From Achromobacter spanius (GTDB lineage: Bacteria > Pseudomonadota > Gammaproteobacteria > Burkholderiales > Burkholderiaceae_B): a stretch of DNA of 64,000 nucleotides. Below the pieces are notes generated by a model, which saw only the letters and a list, made by a program, of their open reading frames with translations, searched no databases and was not told the DNA's origin. Shown here piece after piece: positions 32,035-40,264 of this stretch. Location of the stretch: positions 62,001-126,000 of the forward strand of contig NZ_CP034689.1 in NCBI RefSeq assembly GCF_003994415.1. The letters are read 5' to 3'. Position 1 is the stretch's first letter. The number at the start of each line of letters is the position of its first letter. The translations under genes and the position numbers were made by a program.

Positions 32035-34587
32035 GTGGTTCGATCCGCAACGACAGCATCCGTTTCTTTCCTGCTTCGCAACCATGCCGCCAGCCTTTGG
32101 CGGCGTCGACGTGAAAGACCGTGGCTGGCGGCCCTGCTGCTGGCGGTGATGCTGAGTTGCCTGTCGATGCTGTGGCAGGCCCCCGCCAAGGCGGCGATCC
32201 CCCTGCTGCAAACCAAGGAACCCGCCGCTTCCTCTTCGGCGCTGACCCCCGCCGCGCTGGCGGATCTGCTGGAAAATCCCGAGGCGCGCAAGGCGCTGGT
32301 GGACGAGTTGCGAGCGCAGGCGTCAGGCACCAAGGCGGACCCAGCTCGCCAGTCTGCGGCGGCAAAATCAGGCGAAGCCGCCAAAACCGCTGAAGCCAAA
32401 GAAGACGCCGGCATCCCCGGCTTGCAGGCTCGCATGGCCGCTGGCGTGCAGCGTTTCCTGACAGGCGTTGCCGCCGACCTGGGCCAGGGCGTGGACGATA
32501 TGCGCGCGCTGGCCTCGGGGCGCAACCTGCGGATGGACAGCGGCACGGCGGGCCAAGCCTTGCTGCCCTTGGCGCTGGCCGCCGTGGCCACCATCATCGC
32601 CTTCCTTCTGTTGCGCATGATCGCCATGCGGATCTACACCCGCATCGATCGCTGGGTGGCGCACCAAGGCGCGGGGGCAGAGGTCAACGCGCCGCCGCAG
32701 CGCGGCGTGCCGGCCTCAATGCGTGTGCTCATCCGGCGCGGCGGCGCCATCATCGGCGCGGTGGCCATCGACGCGGGCGTGGTCCTGCTGGCGGCCATGG
32801 CGGGCGGCGCGGCGGCCCTGTGGGGCACGCCGGGACGCGGCACGCTGGACACGCTGGCGGCGGTATTTCTGCAGGCTTTCGTGGCGGTGGAAATCGTCAA
32901 GGTGCTGGTCCGCACCGTATTCGCCGTGCGGCATCCGCATCTGCGCCTGCTGCCCATGGAAGACGAATTGGCCAAGTACTGGAACGGCTGGCTGGTGCGC
33001 GTGGTTGCCGCGGCGGGTTACGGCACGCTGCTGATCGACCCGGTGATTTCGGCCACGCTGTCGCCCGCCCTGGGCCGGCTGGCCAATATGGTCATCATGC
33101 TGGCGGTGTATGTGTACGCGGTGCGCGTCATCTGGCAGAACCGCCAATCGGTGCGCGAACGGCTTAGCCGCCGTGCCGCCCATGCGACCACGTTCATGGG
33201 GTCGAGGCTGAATTTCCTGTCGCGCGTGTGGCACGTGCTGGGTATCGGGTACTTCACCATCCTGCTGGTGGTCAGCCAGATTGATCCGACCAACGCGCTG
33301 CCTTTCATGGCCCGCGCTACTGCGCAGACCTTGCTGGTCATTGGCGTGAGCAGTCTGCTGGTGCTGTTGCTGAACACCGTACTGGCCAAGCCCATTGCCT
33401 TGTCGGCCGACCTGCGGCGGCGACTGCCGATGCTTGAAGCGCGCGTCAACGCCTATGTGCCGGCCTTGTTGAAAGTGCTGGGATGGATCATCCGCATCGT
33501 CGCGGTGCTGCTAATTTTTGACGCCTGGCATGCGTTTGACCTCTCCAGCTGGCTGGCCTCGGATGCCGGGGGCGCTGCGATCAAGATGGTGCTTAATATC
33601 GTCATCGTGCTGCTGATTGCGGCGCTGGTCTGGACGGTGATTGCCAGCATCATCGAACACCGCCTTAGCCAGAGCGAGGGGCGCGGCATGCCCACCGCGC
33701 GCGAGCGCACGCTGCTGGCGCTGTTTCGCAACGCCGCCCTGATCGTCATTGTGACGATGACGCTGATGGTGCTGCTGTCGCAGATCGGTATCGATGTGGC
33801 GCCGTTGATTGCGGGCGCCGGCGTGGTGGGTCTGGCGATTGGCTTTGGCGCGCAGAAGCTGGTGCAGGACATCATCACCGGCATTTTCATTCAGCTGGAA
33901 AACGGCATGAACGAGAACGACGTGGTGCAGGTGGCCGGTGTGTTCGGCACCGTCGAGAAGATGACGATACGGTCTGTTGGCATACGCACGCTGGACGGCG
34001 GTTATCACCTGGTGCCGTTCTCGTCGGTGGATGTGGTGGCCAACCACATGCGTGATTTCTCGTATCACTTGGGCGAATACACCATCGCGCATCGCGAGAG
34101 CGTGGACGACGCCATCGAGCATCTGCGCGCGGCCTTCGCCGAGCTGATGACGGACTCGGTGCTGGGCCCGGAAATCCTGGAAGAGATCACCATTGCGGGC
34201 GTCACGGCGGTCAACGACAAGGGCGTGACCATTCGCATCCTGATCAAGACCACGCCCGGCATGCAGTGGGCCGTGCAGCGCGGCTATAACCGCTTGTTGA
34301 AGAAGCACTTCGACGCCGCCGGCATCGAGCTGCCCTATCCGCACACCGTGGTTTATTTCGGCCAGGACAAGCGGGGCTACGCACCGCCGGCAAATGTGGC
34401 GCTGCAAACCGATCGCCCGGACGAAGGCGAGCATGCCCGCGCCGCCGGGCACACCCGCCGCCGTCTGCAGCCAGAGGCCGGCGGCGACGATGCCGCCGAG
34501 GTGCTGGGCAACGAACTGGAGGCGCGCGCGGAGCCGGATTCAGAAGCGGAATCGCCGGATACCCATGCCAAGCCAGGCAAGCAATGA
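32035..34587 (+). CDS. Large MscS-family mechanosensitive ion channel
   Basis: The 850-aa inner-membrane protein starts at GTG 32035, supported by AAGGAG at 32021-32026 with 8-base spacing. An N-terminal basic region and signal/anchor helix (about 36-55) precede a periplasmic Ala-rich segment, then about ten membrane helices. The pore helix and beta domain follow: AGVVGLAIGFGAQKLVQD, IFIQLENGMNENDVVQVAG and VPFSSVDVV. The hydrophilic C-terminal tail is acidic. Length and layout are like E. coli YbiO. Family members release solutes on hypo-osmotic shock. Its end overlaps the AraC-type gene by 23 bp. Confidence 0.93.
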   Translation: MVRSATTASVSFLLRNHAASLWRRRRERPWLAALLLAVMLSCLSMLWQAPAKAAIPLLQTKEPAASSSALTPAALADLLENPEARKALVDELRAQASGTKADPARQSAAAKSGEAAKTAEAKEDAGIPGLQARMAAGVQRFLTGVAADLGQGVDDMRALASGRNLRMDSGTAGQALLPLALAAVATIIAFLLLRMIAMRIYTRIDRWVAHQGAGAEVNAPPQRGVPASMRVLIRRGGAIIGAVAIDAGVVLLAAMAGGAAALWGTPGRGTLDTLAAVFLQAFVAVEIVKVLVRTVFAVRHPHLRLLPMEDELAKYWNGWLVRVVAAAGYGTLLIDPVISATLSPALGRLANMVIMLAVYVYAVRVIWQNRQSVRERLSRRAAHATTFMGSRLNFLSRVWHVLGIGYFTILLVVSQIDPTNALPFMARATAQTLLVIGVSSLLVLLLNTVLAKPIALSADLRRRLPMLEARVNAYVPALLKVLGWIIRIVAVLLIFDAWHAFDLSSWLASDAGGAAIKMVLNIVIVLLIAALVWTVIASIIEHRLSQSEGRGMPTARERTLLALFRNAALIVIVTMTLMVLLSQIGIDVAPLIAGAGVVGLAIGFGAQKLVQDIITGIFIQLENGMNENDVVQVAGVFGTVEKMTIRSVGIRTLDGGYHLVPFSSVDVVANHMRDFSYHLGEYTIAHRESVDDAIEHLRAAFAELMTDSVLGPEILEEITIAGVTAVNDKGVTIRILIKTTPGMQWAVQRGYNRLLKKHFDAAGIELPYPHTVVYFGQDKRGYAPPANVALQTDRPDEGEHARAAGHTRRRLQPEAGGDDAAEVLGNELEARAEPDSEAESPDTHAKPGKQ

Positions 34588-35119
34588 TCCGCGGCCGCTT
34601 GCCGCTTCCTCGGCAAGCGCCGCGTCCCGGCCCCTGGAGGACGCGGCGCTGCTACGCCGCCTGCTGCGCGCCAAGGACCGTATGGACGCGGCCTCTAGCG
34701 AGGCTTGGCCGGTAAGCCGTCTGGCCGAGGTCAGCGGTGTGTCCCCCGCCTATTTCGCGCGCTCGTTCAAGCGCGCGTTCGGGCTGCCGCCGCACCGTTA
34801 TCTCCTGACCCGCCGGATCGAGCGCGCCATCGCCCTGCTGCGGGATACCGACCTGAGCATTACGGAGATTGCGTTCGACACCGGTTGGCAGAGCCTGGGT
34901 ACCTTCGGCCGCATCTTCCATGACGTAACCGGCCTTAGCCCGGGGGGGATGCGGGCGCAGTCTCAAGCCCAGCTTCAAGCTGAACCCACGGCGCTTGCCC
35001 GTGTTCCCGCCTGTGTGGTCAAGGCCGCGCAACGTCCCGACCTGGGCAGCGCAGTTTTGGAGAAGCGCCGTCGCGCCGCCGCCGCTACATTGCGTGAATC
35101 CACCAAGGAGGAGTCATGA
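34565..35119 (+). CDS. Short AraC-type HTH regulator
   Basis: The 184-aa protein contains little besides an AraC DNA-binding domain: VSRLAEVSGVSPAYFARSFK (first HTH, about 54-73) and ITEIAFDTGWQSLGTFGR (second), followed by a basic tail. The ATG at 34565 overlaps the channel gene, and its stop overlaps the following VOC gene (ATGA). AraC-type regulators co-transcribed with glyoxalase/VOC genes are common. They often respond to a compound handled by the partner, though no ligand domain is visible here. Confidence 0.88.
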   Translation: MPSQASNDPRPLAASSASAASRPLEDAALLRRLLRAKDRMDAASSEAWPVSRLAEVSGVSPAYFARSFKRAFGLPPHRYLLTRRIERAIALLRDTDLSITEIAFDTGWQSLGTFGRIFHDVTGLSPGGMRAQSQAQLQAEPTALARVPACVVKAAQRPDLGSAVLEKRRRAAAATLRESTKEES

Positions 35120-35520
35120 GCGAAGGAATCAATGTTGTCGGCTTGTACGTGAACGATCAGGACGAAGCGCTGGCGTTCTACGTCGAAAAATTGGGCTTTC
35201 GGGTACACACGGATGTGGGCAATGGCGCCTACCGCTGGCTGACCATCCAGCACCCGGACCAGCCCTCGTTTCAGCTTGGCCTGTTCAAGCCCGGCCCGCC
35301 CGTCCACGACGAGGCCACCGCGCAAACCCTGCTTGCGATGGTCGCCAAAGGCGCGATGCCGCCGTTGGTGTTGTCGGTGACGGACTGCCGCGCCAGCTAC
35401 GCCAGATTGCAGGTGCTTGGCGTTGAGTTCACGCAAGCGCCAACGGAACGTTACGGCAATGTGGACGCCGGGTTCCGCGACCCCGCCGGCAATGGGTGGA
35501 AGATGATCCAGGCCGGGTAG
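35116..35520 (+). CDS. VOC (glyoxalase/bleomycin-resistance) superfamily protein
   Basis: The 134-aa protein has the paired beta-alpha-beta-beta-beta modules of the VOC fold. The first contains NVVGLYVNDQDEALAFYVEKLGF; the second ends YGNVDAGFRDPAGNGWKMIQ. Members include glyoxalases, dioxygenases and antibiotic-binding proteins; this small single-chain form is probably a dimer. AAGGAGGAG precedes the ATG at 35116, which overlaps the AraC stop by 4 bp, indicating one transcript. Confidence 0.9.
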   Translation: MSEGINVVGLYVNDQDEALAFYVEKLGFRVHTDVGNGAYRWLTIQHPDQPSFQLGLFKPGPPVHDEATAQTLLAMVAKGAMPPLVLSVTDCRASYARLQVLGVEFTQAPTERYGNVDAGFRDPAGNGWKMIQAG

Positions 35521-35544
35521 TTTTCGCCCCACCCGCCGTGGCGG

Positions 35545-36165
35545 CTAGGTGACGCTCGCGGCTAGTTGGATGCTCAGGCCCACCAGCGCCAGGCCGGCAA
35601 ACCGTGTTGCGAGCCGCCTGGCGCCGGGAAACGTTACCAGGCGCAGCGCCACGGCGTTTCCAATAAGCACCAGCGCGCCTTGATAGAGCAGGCTTAGCAA
35701 GGTCACATGCAGCATCATGACTGCCAGCGTCAGCGTGGATGCCGCTGGTTTGAGAAACAAGGGAAAGAACGCGACGAAGAACAGGATCACCTTGGGGTTG
35801 GTCAGGCTCACCATGAACGCCCGCCGAAAATACACCCAGGGCGATCGATCGCGCCCGTGTTCCTGATCCTGCGCACTGGGACGTGTGCGGATCAGTTGCG
35901 CACCCAGCCATAGCAGATACGCCACCCCGGCCCATTGCAAGCCTTGAAAGACCAGCGGATGCGTCCGCATGATCGCGGCCAGGCCAGCGGCGGCGGCGAC
36001 CATGAACAGGAAGTCGCCCGCGATCGTGCCCAGCACCGCGGCCATGCCGGCGCCCTTGCCATGGCGCGCCGTGGCGTCAAGGATGGCGATGGTGCCCGCG
36101 CCGGGGATGGCCTGGAATACCAGGATGGCCAGGATGAAACTGCCGTAGTGCTGGATGTCGAGCAT
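35545..36165 (-). CDS. LysE/RhtB-family amino-acid exporter
   Basis: The 206-aa membrane protein starts at ATG 36165 (MLDIQHYGSFI); a GTG 24 bases earlier is possible. Six hydrophobic segments and the family stretches IPGAGTIAILDATARHGKGAG and FMVSLTNPKVILFFVAFFP are visible. The usual PGP of helix 1 is PGAG. It is divergent from an Lrp-family regulator at 36284, the classical exporter-regulator arrangement (as LysE, ArgO or LeuE), so it probably exports an amino acid sensed by that regulator. Confidence 0.9.
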   Translation of the reverse strand: MLDIQHYGSFILAILVFQAIPGAGTIAILDATARHGKGAGMAAVLGTIAGDFLFMVAAAAGLAAIMRTHPLVFQGLQWAGVAYLLWLGAQLIRTRPSAQDQEHGRDRSPWVYFRRAFMVSLTNPKVILFFVAFFPLFLKPAASTLTLAVMMLHVTLLSLLYQGALVLIGNAVALRLVTFPGARRLATRFAGLALVGLSIQLAASVT

Positions 36166-36283
36166 GTCGCGTCGGGGTCGGGTTTGCACAGCACCGATTA
36201 TCCCGTTCGTGGTGTCGCTCGATACAGCGCATTTTTTTGGTAGATGCTAAATTTATCCGTCAGTTTTCTGGTGAAAATGCGTC

Positions 36284-36760
36284 ATGGCAAGAACGGATAA
36301 AAACGAACTGGACGATGTGGCCTGGCGTTTGCTGCGAGCGCTGCAGCTTGACGCGCGCGCGCCCTTGAAGACGCTTGCCGAGGCCGCCGGCCTGTCTGTC
36401 GCGGCGACGGCCGAGCGGCTCAAGCGGCTGCAGGATGCCGGCATCGCGCAACGTTTCACGCTTGAGGTGGATGCGTCAAAAGTCGGCTATCCGGTAAAGG
36501 CGATAGTCGGCATCACCGCCACCCAACCCGGCAAGAAAGCCCTGCTTGAGCGGCTGCGCCATGCACCTGAAGTGCTGGAATGCCACCATGTGGCTGGGGC
36601 GGATTCCTACCTGATGACGGTGGTGGCCACGGGCTTGATGGACCTTGAGCGTTTTATCGGAACCATCAACATGTATGGCGAAACGCGAACCTCAATCATC
36701 TTCTCCACCCCCATCGAGCGCCGTGGCCTGGTCCCGCCCGGCACGCAGCTTCTTCCATAA
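36284..36760 (+). CDS. Lrp/AsnC-family regulator
   Basis: The 158-aa protein has a winged HTH (LKTLAEAAGLSVAATAERLK, about 28-47) and a RAM domain (VAGADSYLMTVVA). It is divergent from the LysE exporter. In the gap, CGCATTTT (36228-36235) and AAAATGCG (36274-36281) are inverted copies that could be half-sites. Its last 69 bp overlap, tail to tail, the coding sequence of the sigma-54 activator on the other strand. Confidence 0.92.
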   Translation: MARTDKNELDDVAWRLLRALQLDARAPLKTLAEAAGLSVAATAERLKRLQDAGIAQRFTLEVDASKVGYPVKAIVGITATQPGKKALLERLRHAPEVLECHHVAGADSYLMTVVATGLMDLERFIGTINMYGETRTSIIFSTPIERRGLVPPGTQLLP

Positions 36761-38023
36761 GGTGGTGCGCGAAATGCCCAGCCGTTTTGCCGCCAGCCCC
36801 ATGTGGCCGCCGGATTCTGAAACGGCTTGCTGAATGGCGCGTTGCTCGGCGTCCAGGCGGGTCGTGGCCAGATCCTGCTTTTCCGTGAGCCGTCTTTCAG
36901 GAAACAGGTCGCTGGCATGTAGCGTGGCGCCGTCGATCATGACGAGGGCGCGCGCGATCCGGTTCTTCATTTCTCGGATATTGCCGGGCCAGGCATGGTC
37001 ATGCATCGCCTGCATGGCATCCGGCGAAAACGTGACGCCCGTCGTGGGCTGTTCGTCCAACAAGGCGCTGGCCAGCACCTCGATCGCGCCCGGCCGGCTT
37101 CTGAGCGGCAAGGTCGCAATTCTTGCCACGGCAAGCCGATAGAAGAGATCGGCGCGAAACCTCCCCTGCGCCATTGCCGCTTCCAGATCCGCGCAAGTGC
37201 TGGCCAGCACGCGGCACTGCGTCTGGCGGCTGGTGGATTCACCCAGGGGCCGGTACTCGCCGTTTTCCAGCACGCGCAACAGGGCGGCTTGCGCTCTGGG
37301 CGTGAGCTCGGCCACTTCATCCAGATACAGGGTGCCGCCCGCGGCTTCGGAAAACAGGCCTGCCCGCGCTGCGCTGGCGCCGCTGAAGGCGCCCTTCGCA
37401 TGTCCGAACAACAGGCTCTCGACCAAGTCGGCTGTCAGCGTGGCGCAATTGACCGCGACGAAGGGGCCGGCTGAAAACGCCGAGCGCGCGTGGACATAGC
37501 GTGCCGCGCGGTCTTTGCCGGTTCCGGTTTCGCCTTCAAAGAGCACCGGCAAGGCGCTGGCCGCGAGCCGTTCAAGTTCCTGCGCGGTGTCGTGGGCCGT
37601 GGCGTCAAGCGCAAACGGATTCTCCAGCACGGCAGGGCTGCCACTGGCGGGCTGGGCGGCGATAACCGTTCGTATGCGGGCAACCAGCGCATCGGCGTCA
37701 TAGGGCTTGGTCAGATAATCATTCGCGCCGGCGGCAACCAGGCGCACGGCCTGCGCAATGTCTCCATAGGCCGTGGCAAAGACCACGGTGGTGCGCGCCA
37801 GATGCGGAATCAGGCGGCGGTACAGGTCTTCGCCCGATCCGTCCGGCAGCCGGATATCGGCAAGCAGGAACGCGGGCCGCATGCGCGTACGGCGGAACAG
37901 CTCGACCGCCTGCGCGCAGCTTTGCACCCATTGCGCCGAGATGCCCTCCAGCCGCAAGCGCTGCAAGAGCGCCGCGCCCAGCAAGGCGTCGTCTTCGATG
38001 AGCAGCACCTGTATATCGTTCAC
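36692..38023 (-). CDS. Sigma-54-dependent response regulator (DctD/NtrC type)
   Basis: The 443-aa protein has a receiver domain with Asp56 (LLADIRLPD) and Lys106, an AAA+ domain, and a C-terminal Fis-type HTH (GHMGLAAKRLGISRTTLWKK). The AAA+ domain shows Walker A GETGTGKD (164-171), GAFSGA (211-216) and Walker B GGTLYLDE (229-236). The sigma-54-contacting loop is GAFSGA instead of the near-invariant GAFTGA. It overlaps the kinase gene by 4 bp (ATGA). The pair is divergent from tctBA, so it probably activates those genes in response to a carboxylate. Confidence 0.94.
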   Translation of the reverse strand: MNDIQVLLIEDDALLGAALLQRLRLEGISAQWVQSCAQAVELFRRTRMRPAFLLADIRLPDGSGEDLYRRLIPHLARTTVVFATAYGDIAQAVRLVAAGANDYLTKPYDADALVARIRTVIAAQPASGSPAVLENPFALDATAHDTAQELERLAASALPVLFEGETGTGKDRAARYVHARSAFSAGPFVAVNCATLTADLVESLLFGHAKGAFSGASAARAGLFSEAAGGTLYLDEVAELTPRAQAALLRVLENGEYRPLGESTSRQTQCRVLASTCADLEAAMAQGRFRADLFYRLAVARIATLPLRSRPGAIEVLASALLDEQPTTGVTFSPDAMQAMHDHAWPGNIREMKNRIARALVMIDGATLHASDLFPERRLTEKQDLATTRLDAEQRAIQQAVSESGGHMGLAAKRLGISRTTLWKKLRAGRDQATALDGGGEDD

Positions 38024-39408
38024 GGCAAGGGTTCCTCTGTGGCAAAGGGCAGGCGCACCGAAATGCGTGTACCGCTTCCAAAGCGCGTCACGCGCAGTCG
38101 GCCTTTCAGGCTTGTGATCAGGTCCGCAACGATGCGCAGGCCTATGCCGTCGCCCTCGGACGGGTGGCCGGCCAACGCGCGTTGCGCGGCGATCGGCAAG
38201 CCGGAGCCACCGTCGGCCACGTGCAGTGTCAATGCGCCGCGCCTGGCCCGCGCCAACACCCGCACCAGTTCGCCGGGCGGAGAGGCCTGGATCGCGTTCA
38301 ACACCAGGTTAAGCAAGACCTGGCGGACAGCACCGGCGGGCAGCACCAAGGGCTGGTCGTCGTGCATGCCCAGGCAATGCAGTTGTACGCGAACCCCTGC
38401 CTTGCCGGCCTGCGCGTCCACCATCAATTGGATGTCGGCAATGTCTTCCTGGCGTAGCCATGTGTTGCCAGGCCGAAACGTACGCAGGCTGGCATCCACC
38501 ACGGCTTGCAGCGCCTGCACACCGCGTTCAATGAAATCCAGTGACTCGGTTCTTACCTCGCGGCGTTCGCCGAATTGGCGCAAGGTCTGCACCGCCGTAC
38601 GCAAGCCGCCCAGCGGGTTGCGCACTTCGTGGGCCAGCGCGGCCGACATGCGGCCCAGCACCGCTTCACGTTCGATGCGTGCGTTGCGTTCCGCCAGCGC
38701 CTCGCGTTCCAGCGCGCTGTCCACCATGCCGTTGTAGGCCGACAGCAGATCCGCGATCTCGGGGTCGGCCGTGTGGATTTGCCGGGTGGCCAGACGTTCC
38801 GGTGGTCGGGCGCGCATGGCTTCGGTCAATGAAATGATGGGACGTTGCAGCCGCTTGGCCATGCCAAAACAAAGCGCCGCGCCAAACAGGCTGATGGTCA
38901 GACCCAGCAAGCCCAGCTCAAGCGCCAGTTCCTTGCGCTGCCGATGAAAATCGCTGACGTCCAGGTTGGCCACCAAGGTGCCCAGCCTTGGCTGCTTGCT
39001 ATCCAGCAGGCGCCACGTCCACACCCCGTCCGAGCGCGGGCTGATCAAGGTGCCGGACGGCGCGGCAAGTGCTTCCAGGGGAACGCTTTCCACATTGGGA
39101 TAGCGCGCCACGTGCGCAAGCAGATGCTGGTCCGGCGTTACCACGGCAAGCGTCCGATCCACCACGCCCAGATGCGTGTCCAACGCCCGATTCAGCACGT
39201 CGACCATGTGCTGCGAGTCGGCTGCGCGCACGGCGGGCAGGATCGCGGCCGACAAGCCGTCCAGATACACCTGACCCAAGTTGGCGATCTGCCTGTCGAA
39301 CTGCCGGGAAACGCCGTGCAGCGCCAAGGAGATAAGCGCGGCGGAGATCACAAGAAAAAGCAGTGAGACCGCGAGCGGAATGCGCGAGGTAAGAGACAGG
39401 CGGAGCAT
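38020..39408 (-). CDS. Sensor histidine kinase partner of the sigma-54 regulator
   Basis: The 462-aa inner-membrane kinase has two transmembrane helices (about 11-32 and 178-197) bracketing a periplasmic sensor domain of ~145 residues. A HAMP-like linker follows. The HisKA site is His260 in ALAHEVRNPLGG; the catalytic domain shows LLNLVLNAIQAS (N box) and DGGSGLP. ATG 39408 is chosen since the upstream 15 codons lack a ribosome site. It is translationally coupled to the regulator downstream. Confidence 0.93.
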   Translation of the reverse strand: MLRLSLTSRIPLAVSLLFLVISAALISLALHGVSRQFDRQIANLGQVYLDGLSAAILPAVRAADSQHMVDVLNRALDTHLGVVDRTLAVVTPDQHLLAHVARYPNVESVPLEALAAPSGTLISPRSDGVWTWRLLDSKQPRLGTLVANLDVSDFHRQRKELALELGLLGLTISLFGAALCFGMAKRLQRPIISLTEAMRARPPERLATRQIHTADPEIADLLSAYNGMVDSALEREALAERNARIEREAVLGRMSAALAHEVRNPLGGLRTAVQTLRQFGERREVRTESLDFIERGVQALQAVVDASLRTFRPGNTWLRQEDIADIQLMVDAQAGKAGVRVQLHCLGMHDDQPLVLPAGAVRQVLLNLVLNAIQASPPGELVRVLARARRGALTLHVADGGSGLPIAAQRALAGHPSEGDGIGLRIVADLITSLKGRLRVTRFGSGTRISVRLPFATEEPLP

Positions 39409-39564
39409 GACGGCGCTTCTGGACCACGAAAACGGAATTATGCCTGGGTACATGCGGCTATCGGATTTGCAAAAAATGGAAAGCGTGTGCGCCTTGGGAA
39501 AAATCCGTGCCAGCCATGAATGGCGCTTGGCACTGCCCTGCGGGCGAGGCCAGGCGATCGTGCC

Positions 39565-39590
39565 GCGATGTTCACTTTTGTGAACATCGC
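39565..39590. promoter_or_regulatory. Palindrome 1, candidate activator site
   Basis: GCGATGTTCAC (39565-39575), TTTT, GTGAACATCGC (39580-39590): a perfect 11-bp inverted repeat. Its GTTCA/TGAAC core is shared with palindrome 2, which begins at the next base. It lies 186-211 bp upstream of the preferred tctB start, a distance fitting a sigma-54 enhancer. Confidence 0.65.
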
Positions 39591-39618
39591 CTGAACACGA
39601 TTGTTCATTCGTGTTCAG
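39591..39618. promoter_or_regulatory. Palindrome 2, candidate activator site
   Basis: CTGAACACGA (39591-39600), 8-base spacer containing GTTCA, TCGTGTTCAG (39609-39618): a perfect 10-bp inverted repeat abutting palindrome 1. The half-sites TGAACA/TGTTCA recur four times in 54 bp. Confidence 0.65.
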
Positions 39619-39775
39619 GCGGGCCGCCCGCCGACCACCGCGTTCATGGTTATCCCGTATGGCTGCGCACCTGGCGTGAAAGCCGTTTGGAAGGCGCCCT
39701 CCTTAAAGTGCCCGCTCCTTCGGCGTGCACGGTTGCATGGCCGAAGCAAGTCAACAACAAACCGGGGAGCAAGCC

Positions 39776-40261
39776 GTGGGCAGCACCATATTCTCTAGAA
39801 AGCGCGATCTGTGGGGAGGTGCGTTCATAGCACTCTGCGGCGCGCTCACCATTCTTGAAGCCACGTCGTACAACATCGGAGAGCTGGCCCGGATGGGGCC
39901 AGGCTACTTCCCCATGATGGTCGGCTGCTTTCTGGTGGCGCTGGGCATTCTGATTCCGCTTAGCCCCGACCCCGACGAGGTGCAGGAAGACCTGATCGAA
40001 GAACATCTGCCGCAACCGTCGCGCCGCGATCGCCTTCGTGGCATGGCCTGCATTGCGGCGGGTATTGCGCTGTTCATCATCCTGGGCAGCTTCGTGGGCT
40101 TCCTGCCCGCCACCTTTGCGCTGGTGTTCGTGTCGGCGCTGGGCGATACGTCGAATTCCATCAAGTCCGCGGCCATTCTGGCCATTGCGATGACGGTGTT
40201 CGGCGCGCTTGTGTTCTCGTGGGCGCTGCAACTGCAGTTCCCGATGCTGCGCTGGGGGTAA
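39776..40261 (+). CDS. tctB: Tripartite tricarboxylate transporter small subunit
   Basis: The 161-aa inner-membrane protein has four hydrophobic segments and the TctB-family pattern LWGGAFIALCGALTILEATSY, followed by MGPGYFPMMVGCFLVALGILI. I prefer the GTG at 39776 because GGGGAG sits six bases upstream; an ATG at 39737 would add 13 residues but has no ribosome site. TctB supports TctA in importing citrate or related carboxylates. It is 3 bp upstream of tctA. Confidence 0.88.
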   Translation: MGSTIFSRKRDLWGGAFIALCGALTILEATSYNIGELARMGPGYFPMMVGCFLVALGILIPLSPDPDEVQEDLIEEHLPQPSRRDRLRGMACIAAGIALFIILGSFVGFLPATFALVFVSALGDTSNSIKSAAILAIAMTVFGALVFSWALQLQFPMLRWG

Positions 40262-40264
40262 GCC

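Larger units (their letters stand above)
39409..39775. other. Divergent control region between the two-component system and tctBA
   Basis: The 367-bp gene-free interval contains two adjacent perfect palindromes (39565-39618). I looked for a -24/-12 promoter (GG-N10-GC) between them and tctB. The best matches miss by one base in spacing or lack the TGGCAC context, so no sigma-54 promoter is called. Confidence 0.6.

Noticed and set aside
36228..36281. CGCATTTT/AAAATGCG inverted pair between LysE and Lrp-type genes
   Set aside because: Only 8 bp with a 38-bp spacer; kept as a remark under the regulator, too weak for its own call.
39520..39545. TTGGCACTGCCCTGC as a sigma-54 promoter
   Set aside because: Spacing between GG and GC is 9 instead of 10 bases and it lies upstream of the palindromes relative to tctB.
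39721..39740. GGCGTGCACGGTTGC as a sigma-54 promoter for tctB
   Set aside because: GG-to-GC spacing is 11 and the -24 element lacks TGGCAC.
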